A stretch of DNA of 64,000 nucleotides from the NCBI GenBank assembly GCA_026004875.1, contig BPJZ01000017.1, positions 1 to 64,000 on the forward strand, written 5' to 3'. The position numbers and the translations under genes are program-made. Position 1 is the stretch's first letter. The number at the start of each line of letters is the position of its first letter. This DNA comes from Candidatus Poribacteria bacterium (GTDB lineage: Bacteria > Poribacteria > WGA-4E > GCA-2687025). The notes under the pieces were generated by a model. It searched no databases and was not told where the DNA came from. It saw only the letters and a list, made by a program, of their open reading frames with translations. Positions 9,801 to 18,488 of the stretch are shown in pieces.

Positions 9801-10170
9801 TCAATGGCGGGTCGTCGTCCAAAGGACGGTAGGCTCCGCCGCGCTGTGGTCGGCACAGCCCTGATCAATTGGAACGTCCGTTCCCTCCTCGATCGGCTCG
9901 ACAACCCCGTTTTCGATCAGCCCAGGCCTCCAGCTCCTCACCGCTGATGTCGGCTAAGATCGCCTCGCCGACCTGAACGCACGGCTGGTACGGTTGACCG
10001 GTCAGCCGAACCATCTCCTCGTAGTACTCGGGATGGTTAATGATGTCCCGGTCCTCGTACTGAAGGCCGTACTTGCGAAGAACGGCCCGAACCCCGTTGC
10101 TCCAACCACAAGAAGGCTTCAACCAGGCAATAATCTTCGGCTGCGTCTGTGTAGACTTCCTCGCGATCAC
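9801..10170 (-). CDS. Glutaredoxin-like protein (one frame break near the C-terminus)
   Basis: The core is a short thioredoxin-fold protein: PKIIAWLKPSCGWSNGVRAVLRKYG, with a CGWS site in place of the usual CPYC, then DRDIINHPEYYEEMVRLTGQPYQPCVQVGEAILAD. The TGQPYQPCV segment holds the cis-proline loop. After ISGEELEAW, a one-base shift near 9922 gives LIENGVVEPIEEG and a short tail ending at 9801; without it the tail is non-homologous. The start is uncertain. A perfect GGAGGTGATC lies at the GTG at 10170, and no ATG is well placed. It is likely monothiol, with one active-site cysteine. Confidence 0.75.
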
Positions 10171-10267
10171 CTCCACCAGTGTTCGAATTCGACTCCCCGA
10201 ACGGGTCAAAAAGAAGTGACGTTCACACATTCTGTATGGCCCCAAACGGCCGAAAAAGGCAAACGGA

Positions 10268-12023
10268 TCACCCTCCCGGCAAAGCCGCGTCCGCTCCTTC
10301 ATCGATTCGGAGGGCTTCAAGCGGCCGGAGAAGCCGCCGCACCTGTCCATCGGTAAGCAAGAAGGCGTCCGGATCGCCCTCCAGGCGGCTCCAGCGGAGG
10401 CCCCCTTCTACCCGGCGGTCCGATGCAAAAGCCGCCGCTCCTGGAGGTTGCGGAGGACCACGCGAACGCTCCCGTAAGGTGGGCTCCACCCCTCAGAGGG
10501 GGGCCGAGCGCTCCACCGCTCAACCCTCAGGCGCTCCAGGAGTCCAAGCAGCTCCTCAAGGGCGTCCGATCCGCCAACAGCACCGGCAGGTTCCGCCACG
10601 CGCCAGGTCAACCCCTCGCGGACCCAGGCCGCCCGCCGAGCCCCCCGAACGACCTCCACTCGCTGGACCGCCCCCAGGTCCAGCTGAAGCGCCGTCCGGT
10701 CCCGGTAGGCCGCCGGATCGAGCGGCCAGTCGTGAAAAAGTTCCTCCGAAACCACTCCAATCGCTCCCGGCCGCCGTGAGGATCGAACCGTCCGGCCCTC
10801 CCGCTCCGGAGGACCAAAAGCGATCTCCGTGAAACCGTCCGGAGGGGTCCCGTCCCACAGTCGCAAGCGAAGGACAGGCTCTAGAGAAGACCGATTCGGG
10901 AGAAACCGGAGCACCTCCGCGGCGTCCAGCCGGCTCAAGCGAGACTGAACCCCCTCCGTGTCCGCCTCCCGCCGGACGGGAACGATCAGACTCCAACGCC
11001 CCCCCCGTCCGCGTTCAAGGACGACCCGTTCTCCGCCGGAGCCGAGCAGCTCGATCCGATCCGTCGCGACGCGCTGGAACGCCGTCAGATGACGATCCCG
11101 CCAATCCTCCGGCCGACCCAGAAGCGCCGAAAGATCCCCTAGCTCAACCCGATAGACCGCCCCCCGCTCCGGAACGGCGATCCGACAGCGCCCCTCCCCT
11201 CCGGCCAAAAGAGAAACCGCTCCTCCGCGCCCCCAAATGTCTGAAGGCTCAAAGAGATCACGGCGCGATTCTCTGTCCACGCGGAGAAGTCGGAACGGTT
11301 GTCCTCGAGAAACTCCAAAATGGAAACGTCGCTCAAAAGCTGTAAAAGGGCCTCTACCCGCTCCGAATCGGCCAGGTCATCCACCGCCAGAAGCCGCCAT
11401 ACCTGGGCGGGAGAGGACCGCTCTAAGACGATAGGGGCCTCCCCCGGGGGATGCACCACCAGCCGGGCCACCTGCTCTCTGGAACCGCTCCAGAGCCGCC
11501 GTTCGCGGAACGCCTCTACCGGCTGTGTCAGTCGGTCCAGATACCAGGACTCCACCAACACCGCCCCCGAATCGCTGCGCTCGCGCAAGTAAAGGGAGAA
11601 GGTCACCCCCTTCCGCCCTAAGAGCAGCTCTCGGCGAGTCCCGTCCTCAAGGCTCAGCTCGACGCGGACGGTCGGGCGATCCAGTCCAAACGCGCTGTCG
11701 TCGCTTTCTGGAATACGCCGGCGGATCGGGCGTCGGAACAGCTCGATCAGCTCATCTACCTTCTCCTGAAGGGCCGGCGCTCGGACCGGCTCCAGGAGCA
11801 CCCAGCCGGTGGCCTCCCGCCGGAAGGCCATCGCGGACCGACCGTCGGCATAGGAGATGCGTATCTCCTGGATCGCCTCTGGTCGAAACCGGTAAAGCGT
11901 CGCCAAGGAGGGGCGCTCCTGAGAACCCTCCTCTGGGGTCCCCCATCGCCAGTAGGCGATCATCAGCCCCACAAAGACGGCCAGAAGAATCAAGAGCGTT
12001 CGCAGCGTCCCTCGAGGGTCCAT
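10268..12023 (-). CDS. DUF4340 membrane-anchored protein (two frame breaks)
   Basis: The N-terminus has one transmembrane helix (TLLILLAVFVGLMIAYW). A long beta-rich periplasmic region follows, with the DUF4340 pattern of repeated units: IQEIRISYADGRSAMAFRRE, TGWVLLEP, FGLDRPTVRVELSLEDG, VSILEFLEDN. The frame changes near 11215 and 10420. The restored protein is about 585 residues and ends at 10268. DUF4340 proteins are commonly the last gene of clusters encoding a GldA/GldF/GldG-like exporter, exactly as here, with 10 bases between the genes. Function is unknown; an envelope or transport accessory role is inferred from context. Confidence 0.75.
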
Positions 12024-12033
12024 CGCGTGCCCG

Positions 12034-13599
12034 TTAACGGCGTCTCCACCAGACGGCCAGCCCGATAAGGGTGAACACCAGCGGCATGAAGAACATCGTC
12101 ACGCCGATTACTGTAAGGGCCTCCCCACGCGAGGCAACCGGACGAAGGACCCGTTCGCTGGGGTCCTTGGGAGGAATCGCGATCAGCTCCTCTTGAAGGG
12201 TGAGCCAGTTGACGATGTTCACAAAGAAGTCGCCGCCGCCAAACCGGTAAAACGCGTTGGAAGCAAAATCGGAGTCCCCCAGCACCACCAGCCGAGCCCC
12301 CGGGTCGCTCTCCTGAAGCACGGCGACTCCAAAAGCGATCGGCCCGGGCCGATCCGCCGGGTCCAGCCGAGGCGGTGCGTTTAGGTTGGTCTCCGCCCAG
12401 GCCGCCACCTGGCTTTCATTCGTCTGGACCAGCCGCTCCACGCGCAGCCCCTTCGGAACGCTCTCGACGGGCTCCACCGAGCAGGTGAACCGAAACGGAA
12501 CTGAGCGCCGAAGGCGCAAAAACGACTCGGTAATCTGGTGCGGGAGAAATTGCCCTACCGGAATGGTCGGCTCCTGAACGTACCCCAATAGATCGATGAC
12601 CACGTCGTTTCCCACCTGGACCCCCCATCGGCGGAGCCATCGGATCAGGTTCTCCTGGGCATCGGTCGGCGGATCGAGCAGCAGGAGCAATCGCCCGCCT
12701 CGTCGGAGATAGGCCTCCAACGCGGCCAGTTCGCTCGCGTCAAACGGCAGTCGCGGTCCCGCGACCACTACAGCGGCCGCGTCCTCTGGGACACGAACCG
12801 GATTCTGTTCCCGCAGGGCCAGCTCCTGAACGACGTAATTCAGCCGCTCTAGGGCGTCGGCCGCCTCCCGATAGCCCGGATCACTGTAATCGCTGATGAG
12901 CCGCTCGTCGTGCCCGACAAGAAAGTAAACGACCATTGGCTCCGCGCGCGTCAGCCGCACGAGCGCGGCGGTAAAGTCCGTCTCGCTGACGTTTGTGGTC
13001 GTCTCGCGCCGCTCCCCAGCCTGAAAGACGACCAGGTTCTCATACTGAACCCCGTACTGCTGAGCCAATTGGGGTTTTAGATACGGGTCCACCAGCTCAA
13101 AGGTGATCCGCCCCCTGCTTGTGCGGCGATAAAGGGTTAACAGCTGCTCCGCGCGCATCCGGTCGTGATGGCGAACGTCGCTCGGATCGCTGGTGAAAAA
13201 CCCGATCACATGCACCGGCTCGTTAAGAGCTGCCAGAACGCGCTCCGTCTGCTCGGAGAGGGAGAAGAACTTCTCCTGGGTCAGGTCGTACTGAACGTCC
13301 AAATGCCGCGCGGCCAAAACGTTCACAACCCCAAAGATTCCTAGCACGAGGACAACGCTCAACGCAGTAACCGCCCCAAATCCAGCCTGACGACTTCGCA
13401 AGAGGCGTTTCCACTCCTGCCGATACCCTAAGACGGTGGCCATCCCCATCAGGAGGCCCAGGAGGGCAACGGCCCAGGGCGCCCAGCGGCCCGGTCCCAT
13501 CCCCAGCCGCAAGATCCACCCCAGAAAGATCAGCCCAAGGGCAACGATCGCCCCGGCGACCGGGATCAGTTCGCGCTGTCCTTGGGGCACGCGCCGCAT
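12034..13599 (-). CDS. GldG-like ABC-transporter auxiliary protein
   Basis: The 521-residue protein has N-terminal transmembrane helices (VAGAIVALGLIFLGWIL and a second and third near residues 35-95). It then has the ABC_transp_aux domain: QYDLTQEKFFSLSEQT, VHVIGFFTSDPSDVRHHDRM, FELVDPYLKPQLAQQYGV. A middle region follows (VYFLVGHDERLISDYSDPGY, LLLLLDPPTD), and a C-terminal transmembrane helix ends in VWWRRR. This is the GldG/YtrH-type partner of a type-2 ABC exporter. It is six bases from the permease gene and shares its operon. In Bacteroidetes GldAFG is linked to gliding; outside that group the substrate is unknown. Confidence 0.85.
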   Translation of the reverse strand: MRRVPQGQRELIPVAGAIVALGLIFLGWILRLGMGPGRWAPWAVALLGLLMGMATVLGYRQEWKRLLRSRQAGFGAVTALSVVLVLGIFGVVNVLAARHLDVQYDLTQEKFFSLSEQTERVLAALNEPVHVIGFFTSDPSDVRHHDRMRAEQLLTLYRRTSRGRITFELVDPYLKPQLAQQYGVQYENLVVFQAGERRETTTNVSETDFTAALVRLTRAEPMVVYFLVGHDERLISDYSDPGYREAADALERLNYVVQELALREQNPVRVPEDAAAVVVAGPRLPFDASELAALEAYLRRGGRLLLLLDPPTDAQENLIRWLRRWGVQVGNDVVIDLLGYVQEPTIPVGQFLPHQITESFLRLRRSVPFRFTCSVEPVESVPKGLRVERLVQTNESQVAAWAETNLNAPPRLDPADRPGPIAFGVAVLQESDPGARLVVLGDSDFASNAFYRFGGGDFFVNIVNWLTLQEELIAIPPKDPSERVLRPVASRGEALTVIGVTMFFMPLVFTLIGLAVWWRRR

Positions 13600-13605
13600 C
13601 GTTCC

Positions 13606-14361
13606 TCACCTCCACCGCGAGGAGAGAACCGCCGTCGTCGTCAAGTACAGACAGACCACAGCGAACGAAAGATAGAACACCAGGTCCTTCACAACGATCA
13701 CTCCTCGAGTGAAGTTCTCCAGGTGCTGCTGGAGCGAAAGGTAGACCAGCGCCGACCGGAGCGTCCGATAGCCGGCAAACGCTCCCCACTCCGCGGGAAG
13801 AAAGGTGATGACCCACAGGAGCAGCCCGACCCCAAAAGTGACCACGGCAGCGACGATCTGGTTCCGGGTCATTGCCGAAATCATCAGGCCCAGCGCGATC
13901 AAGCAACTTCCCAGCAGAAAGACGCCTAGATAACCGGCAATAATGGGACCATTATCGGGATTCCCGTAACGATGGACGTAAAGCGGATAGGGAAGCGTGC
14001 TGAGCAGCATCAGCCCCATCAACCCTAAGCTGGCCAGATACTTCCCAAGGACGACCTCCACCTCCCGGACCGGCGAGGTCATCAGCAGCTCCATGGTGCC
14101 GGTTCGCTTCTCCTCGGCGAACAGGCGCATGGTGAGAATCGGAGTGACCAACAATAGGATCATGCTCATCGTCTGCATCATTCCCGCCATCAGCTCATTA
14201 GGGGCGTTTGGAATGGCCGCTCGAGGGTTGGAGAAGAACGAAAAGGCGGCCCAAAAGAAGAACCCACAGACGAAGAGGAAGGGGATCAGCACAAAGTACG
14301 CAATCGGAGTGACAAAGTAGGCGTACAGCTCTCGCCGGAGGATAGCGATCAAGTTTCGCAT
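13606..14361 (-). CDS. ABC-2 type permease (GldF-like)
   Basis: The 251-residue protein starts MRNLIAILRRELYAYF, the typical cytoplasmic lead of ABC-2 permeases, and contains about six hydrophobic helices. The LFAEEKRTGTMELLMTSPV segment is the conserved coupling motif of the GldF/NosY group. It overlaps the end of the ATPase gene by 13 bases and precedes the GldG-like gene by 6 bases, so ATPase, permease and auxiliary protein are translationally coupled. Confidence 0.88.
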   Translation of the reverse strand: MRNLIAILRRELYAYFVTPIAYFVLIPFLFVCGFFFWAAFSFFSNPRAAIPNAPNELMAGMMQTMSMILLLVTPILTMRLFAEEKRTGTMELLMTSPVREVEVVLGKYLASLGLMGLMLLSTLPYPLYVHRYGNPDNGPIIAGYLGVFLLGSCLIALGLMISAMTRNQIVAAVVTFGVGLLLWVITFLPAEWGAFAGYRTLRSALVYLSLQQHLENFTRGVIVVKDLVFYLSFAVVCLYLTTTAVLSSRWR

Positions 14362-15368
14362 GGCCGCAACGTCTCCGAAGTCGTGGAGGTCGGTGCCGAC
14401 GGTTGAGTGAGGCTCAAAAAGACCTCCTCGACCGTCGGGCGGAGCTCCCGGAGCTCAAGAAGCTCCCCGCCCTCCGCGACAAGCTTCTGAACCAGGGCCG
14501 GACGAGGGTCCCGCTCCGCCGGCGCGGAGAGCACCGCGCGGAGTCCGTCCCGTTCCGGCTGAGCCTCCTCAAGACAGAGCCCAAGCGCCTCCCCGAACCG
14601 AGCAATGCTAGCAGCATCAACCCCTCGCGCCAAAAGAGCGACCCGCCTCCGATCGCCGTACCCGACCTGCCGACCGTCGGGCGTCTGAATTCGCAGAACT
14701 TGGCCCCCCTCGTCCAGGTGCACGTCTCCGACCAGCGAGCCCTGATTGATGATCAACAGCCGCCGACAGGTGGCCTGAGCCTCCGCAAGAATATGGGTGC
14801 TAAGAATGACCGTTCGCTCCCGGCCCAGCTCCCGAATCAGCTGCCGAATCTCGATAATCTGACCAGGATCCAGGCCGCTGGTCGGCTCATCGAAGATCAT
14901 CACCTCCGGATCGTGGATCAGCGCTTGAGCAATTCCCACCCGTTGACGGTAGCCCTTGGAGAGATGGCCAACAATCCGGCGCCGCATATGGGCGATATCG
15001 CACGCCTCCAGAACGTACTCCAACCGCTCCCGCAGCCGCCGGCCCCGGACCCCTTTGATCGTCCCGACGAACCGCAGGTACCCTTCTACGGTCATTTCGG
15101 AGTACAGCGGGGGCGTTTCTGGAAGGTACCCCACCCGACGGCGCACCTGGAGGGAGTCTCGGAGCACGTCAAAACCCGCAACGCGCGCCTCGCCACGTGT
15201 CGCCGGCATGCTGCAGGTGAGAATCCGCATCGTGGTCGTCTTCCCTGCTCCGTTGGGGCCCAAGAAGCCGACCACCTCCCCCCGGGCGATCGAGAAGCTC
15301 ACCCCCTCGATTCCGATGTAGGTCCCGTAGTACTTGGTGAGGTCCCAAACTTCGACCATCGCTTCCAT
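14349..15368 (-). CDS. ABC transporter ATP-binding protein (GldA-like)
   Basis: About 340 residues with all ABC ATPase motifs: Walker A GPNGAGKTTTMR, Q-loop YLPETPPLY, signature LSKGYRQRVGIAQAL, Walker B VMIFDEPTSGLDP, and the switch histidine in STHILAEAQ. A C-terminal extension of about 90 residues ends in LRPTVEEVFLSLTQ, as in GldA-type exporters. The ATG at 15368 is chosen because GGTGGAGGTGG lies immediately upstream. It is the first gene of the GldAFG-DUF4340 cluster. Confidence 0.9.
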   Translation of the reverse strand: MEAMVEVWDLTKYYGTYIGIEGVSFSIARGEVVGFLGPNGAGKTTTMRILTCSMPATRGEARVAGFDVLRDSLQVRRRVGYLPETPPLYSEMTVEGYLRFVGTIKGVRGRRLRERLEYVLEACDIAHMRRRIVGHLSKGYRQRVGIAQALIHDPEVMIFDEPTSGLDPGQIIEIRQLIRELGRERTVILSTHILAEAQATCRRLLIINQGSLVGDVHLDEGGQVLRIQTPDGRQVGYGDRRRVALLARGVDAASIARFGEALGLCLEEAQPERDGLRAVLSAPAERDPRPALVQKLVAEGGELLELRELRPTVEEVFLSLTQPSAPTSTTSETLRPCET

Positions 15369-15481
15369 CGGCCACCTCCACCGGAGGGAAAACAAAATCC
15401 GTGCCCCCCAACCGGGCCGGAGCCGCGCCCTCCTACAAAGAAGTATTGCTCCAATTGGGACAAGGAAGGCCCCAGGTTGGA

Positions 15482-16213
15482 CTATTCAAACTGGCGATAG
15501 TAGGCCTCGACGGTCTCCACGTCCACGGTCTCGTCCGGTTCTCGCCCGAGCCGTTCGTAAAGGCGCCGCCGCGCTCGCATGTCGGCCAGGAGAACCGCCC
15601 TTGCGTGAACGGCCACCTCCTGAGCCACCGCCAGCGGGACGACGATCACGCCGTCGTCGTCGCACCCGACAATGTCCCCCGGATTGACCTGAACGCCGCC
15701 GCAGCCGATCTTCGTTTGAACCTCGGCCACCTCGATGCGACCGGGGATGATCGTCCGGCCCCGCCCCCGGGCGCAGATGGGGGTCCGCTGAACGGTCAGC
15801 TCCCCGGTGTCACGACAGAAGCCGTCGGTGACGATCCCAACCGCGCCGCGAGCGACCATCTCCATAGCGTTGGCCGAACCCCAGAAGCCCACTTCACGCG
15901 CCCCGCCGGTGTCGGTCACCAGCACGTGGCCGGGACGAACCTGATCGCCGTAAGAGAGATGGCCTACCTCCCGAAACCAGATGCCATGCGCGTGGACGAT
16001 CTCTTCGGTGGTGTTCAGCCGCCACATCGGTCGGTTGGCCGGAACACAACGGATCGTAAAGGCCACCCCCCAGAACTTCATTCCGGGCCAAAGCGGCCGA
16101 ATCTCTCGGTCCATCAAGCATAGGTCAAAATAACCGATCCCATCCAGGGCGTCGGAGACGTCCGCGACGCGCAAATACCGGTAGAGGGGAAGAATCTTCC
16201 AAGGATCGTTCAC
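15482..16213 (-). CDS. RraA-like / HMG aldolase-family protein
   Basis: The protein of about 243 residues has the RraA fold signatures: VADVSDALD near residue 17, GVAFTIRC, GDQVRPGHVLVTDTGGAREVGFWGSANAMEMV, AVGIVTDGFCRDTGEL, and VNPGDIVGCDDDGVIVVP. The GD-rich metal-binding pattern and the D/R pair of the active site are preserved. These point to a 4-hydroxy-4-methyl-2-oxoglutarate aldolase-like lyase rather than the RNase E inhibitor. The GTG at 16213 follows AAAGGAGCAGG and puts the ADV motif at the usual depth. It lies 84 bases downstream of the FG-GAP gene, and its physiological substrate is unknown. Confidence 0.82.
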   Translation of the reverse strand: MNDPWKILPLYRYLRVADVSDALDGIGYFDLCLMDREIRPLWPGMKFWGVAFTIRCVPANRPMWRLNTTEEIVHAHGIWFREVGHLSYGDQVRPGHVLVTDTGGAREVGFWGSANAMEMVARGAVGIVTDGFCRDTGELTVQRTPICARGRGRTIIPGRIEVAEVQTKIGCGGVQVNPGDIVGCDDDGVIVVPLAVAQEVAVHARAVLLADMRARRRLYERLGREPDETVDVETVEAYYRQFE

Positions 16214-16297
16214 GGCCCTGCTCCTTTCGCCCTCACCATACCGGGAACGGCGAAAAGAGCCAAGGCCCACCCAAGGAAGCAGAGCAGCAAACAGGGA

Positions 16298-18160
16298 TTA
16301 CTTCCGCAAAACGACCGCGCGCGTCTGGTGAACGGCTCCCGCCTCCAGGCGGACGACGTAACGACCGCTTGGAAGCGGCTCGCCCAGGTCGTTTCGGCCA
16401 TCCCAGCGGGCCGCTGCGTCCCGTCGAACGTAGGTTCCAGGAGCCTTCCAGCCCAAGTCAAGCGTGCGGACACGCCGCCCACTCAGGTCGTAGAGGGTAA
16501 TTCGCACCTCCGCCTCCTGGGCTAGCCGGAACGGAATCCACACCTCCGGATTGAACGGGTTGGGATACGGTTGTAGAAGCTCTGTCCTCGCAGGCCGAAG
16601 CGCCGTTTGCTTCACGGCTCCCAGCCGGCTCCAGAGGAGCCCTTCTGGGTTCACCGCCGTGGTCGTCTCCAGCGGGTAAAGCCCCTCCCCCTCCACGGCG
16701 ACCAGGTACCGGTCCACCGGAACGCTCTCGTATCGGTCGACCCGCCCCGAAGGCCAGCGGATCTCGAGCCGCTCGACGGACGGAATCACCCCCAGTCCAA
16801 AGAAAGCGGTCTTCTCGTTGCAAGAGAGGTAACTGGAGCCGGAGCAGATCTCTCGAACTTGCTCCCTTCCCCCAGCACGCAGGCGCAGACGGGCGCCGAT
16901 CCCGTCTCGATTGCTCCAAGTGCCCTGGGTCCGAATCGCCAGCCAGTGGTTGGCGTTCCCTGCGTTGAGGTAGTAGAGCCCCGGCGTGTCGTTGCCGGTG
17001 ATGTAGAGATCCGGGAAGCCGTCTCGATTGGGGTCCCCAAAGATCACCCCGCGCGACTCGGTCTCCACAAGCAGTCCAAAGGCCTGAGATGCCTCCCGAA
17101 ACGTCCCGTCCCCCTGATTGTGAAAAACGGCATCCGGCATCGGTACAAACCGGGTGTTGGGAACGCTCATACTGGGCATGTTCCCGTTTACCAGTACCAG
17201 GTCCTGCCAGCCGTCGTTGTCCAGGTCGGCAAAGACCATACCCCAGCCCACCAGCCTCGAGCCGTCCAGCCCAACCTGAGGAGCGACGTTGGTGAACGTC
17301 CCGTCGCCGTTGTTCCGGTAGAGCGTGCTCAGGTCCACATCGGAGGCGGCGATATCCAGCCAGCCGTCGTTGTCGTAGTCACCCACCGCCACCCCCATCG
17401 TGTTGAAAGGCCGAAAGATCCCTGCCGCCGCGGAGCGGTCGGAGAAGGTCCCGTCGCCGTTGTTTCGATAAAGCTTGCAGCCGTTGCCCATGTCGTTCCC
17501 GACAAACAGGTCCGGCCAACCGTCGTTGTCGGCGTCCAGCGCTGCCACAGCGAGCGCGTGGCCCTCATCGGCAACGCCCGCCGAGCCCCCCACCTCTGTG
17601 AAGGTCCCGTCGCCGTTGTTCCGATAAAGCTGGTTCGGCTCCCCGAAATAGTTCCCAAGGTACAGGTCCAACCAACCATCGCGATCGAAGTCGAGGGCGG
17701 CCACGCCCGTTGTATGGGCCTCGCTCCCCGCCCCCGACCGCGCGGTGCCGTCCACGAAGGTCCCATCCCCTCGGTTCCAATAAAGTCGGTTGGGCCCGTC
17801 CCAAACGGACAGGTAAAGGTCTTGGTCCCCGTCGTTGTCCAGATCGGCAGCAAGGACCCCTCGCGCATCCGAAACGATCCCGGACGAAGGCGTCACGTCC
17901 TCAAAGAGACCGCCGCCCCGGTTCCAAAAGAGGACGTTTTGGCCGTTCCGTTCGGTTACCGCCACGTAGAGATCGCTCCAACCGTCCCCGTCCGCATCGA
18001 AAAACGCGGCCCCGTAACCGAACGAGTTCAGATTCTCCAACGCCCTCACGGCACCCGAAAGCCCTGCAGCTTCAGTGCGAAGCAGAAAACGGGTCTGGGC
18101 CCCAGCAGACAGGATCAACCCAACGGCCACGCCGCACACAACGCTCCCCCAAAAACGCAT
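16298..18160 (-). CDS. Secreted FG-GAP/VCBS-repeat protein with UnbV and C-terminal FlgD-like sorting domain
   Basis: A signal peptide (VVCGVAVGLILSAGA) is followed by six or seven calcium-binding-like FG-GAP blades. Each is marked by motifs such as DLDNDGDQDLYLS, DFDRDGWLDLYLGNY, DADNDGWPDLFVGND and DYDNDGWLDIAASDV, alternating with YRNNGDGTF. An ASPIC/UnbV domain follows (NRDGIGARLRLRAGG, LEIRWPSGRVDRYE). The last ~90 residues carry YPNPFNPEVWIPFRLA and RWDGRNDLGEPLPSGRYVVRL, ending in VLRK. That tail resembles FlgD-Ig-like or sorting domains common in FCB-group and Poribacteria proteins, suggesting surface export. An integrin-like beta-propeller is expected; the ligand is unknown. The ATG follows GGAAGGAGG. 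Confidence 0.87.
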   Translation of the reverse strand: MRFWGSVVCGVAVGLILSAGAQTRFLLRTEAAGLSGAVRALENLNSFGYGAAFFDADGDGWSDLYVAVTERNGQNVLFWNRGGGLFEDVTPSSGIVSDARGVLAADLDNDGDQDLYLSVWDGPNRLYWNRGDGTFVDGTARSGAGSEAHTTGVAALDFDRDGWLDLYLGNYFGEPNQLYRNNGDGTFTEVGGSAGVADEGHALAVAALDADNDGWPDLFVGNDMGNGCKLYRNNGDGTFSDRSAAAGIFRPFNTMGVAVGDYDNDGWLDIAASDVDLSTLYRNNGDGTFTNVAPQVGLDGSRLVGWGMVFADLDNDGWQDLVLVNGNMPSMSVPNTRFVPMPDAVFHNQGDGTFREASQAFGLLVETESRGVIFGDPNRDGFPDLYITGNDTPGLYYLNAGNANHWLAIRTQGTWSNRDGIGARLRLRAGGREQVREICSGSSYLSCNEKTAFFGLGVIPSVERLEIRWPSGRVDRYESVPVDRYLVAVEGEGLYPLETTTAVNPEGLLWSRLGAVKQTALRPARTELLQPYPNPFNPEVWIPFRLAQEAEVRITLYDLSGRRVRTLDLGWKAPGTYVRRDAAARWDGRNDLGEPLPSGRYVVRLEAGAVHQTRAVVLRK

Positions 18161-18209
18161 GCTAACCTCCCTTCCTCCCTGAAGAGACCTCCAAATAGGA
18201 CAGTCATAT

Positions 18210-18238
18210 TACTAAATAATTTCTGGACACATCATCAA
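18210..18238 (-). promoter_or_regulatory. Candidate promoter for the FG-GAP gene
   Basis: On the minus strand TTGATG (18233-18238) and TTAGTA (18210-18215) are 17 bases apart in the only AT-rich patch of this divergent region, about 50 bases before the FG-GAP start. The match to the -35 box is good and to the -10 box moderate. Confidence 0.35.
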
Positions 18239-18347
18239 GCCCAAAGGGAACAACGGGCTCTCACCGCCGGCGGAAGCGGCAGCGCCGTTGGAATCCAGCG
18301 CGAAAAGCCCCCGTGCCGACAAGCCTTCAAGGTCGGGGCAATTCGCC

Positions 18348-18376
18348 TTGACACCTCTCCTCGATTGCGTTAGCTT
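18348..18376 (+). promoter_or_regulatory. Candidate sigma-70 promoter upstream of era
   Basis: A perfect TTGACA (18348-18353) is followed, after 17 bases, by TAGCTT (18371-18376). Transcription would begin near 18383, only about 20 bases before the terminator hairpin at 18404 and about 105 bases before the era ATG. Confidence 0.5.
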
Positions 18377-18403
18377 AACGGTGGAACGATTCATTCCCAA
18401 TCC

Positions 18404-18445
18404 CCCGGACCGCTGAGCGCAGTTTCACGGCGGTCTGGGTTTTTT
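18404..18445 (+). terminator. Intrinsic terminator / possible attenuator in the era leader
   Basis: CCCGGACCGC (18404-18413) pairs over ten bases, one of them G-U, with GCGGTCTGGG (18430-18439). Six T follow immediately. No plus-strand gene lies upstream, so the hairpin can only end a short transcript from the promoter at 18348. This fits a leader attenuator for era or a small RNA of roughly 60 bases. Confidence 0.75.
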
Positions 18446-18488
18446 ATTTCTTCGCTTTTCCTCTTTTCTTCCGGTACCCTTTTGGGCG

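Noticed and set aside
16600-18000. CRISPR-like regular repeats in the FG-GAP gene
   Set aside because: The regular nucleotide repeats encode the YRNNGDGTF and DxDxDGWxD motifs in frame; spacing and divergence fit protein repeats, not a CRISPR array. No other array-like pattern was seen in the window.
16607-18373. 588-codon open frame antisense to the FG-GAP gene
   Set aside because: Its repeats are the reverse-strand image of the FG-GAP repeats. It has no signal peptide or domain, and the minus-strand gene is clearly real.
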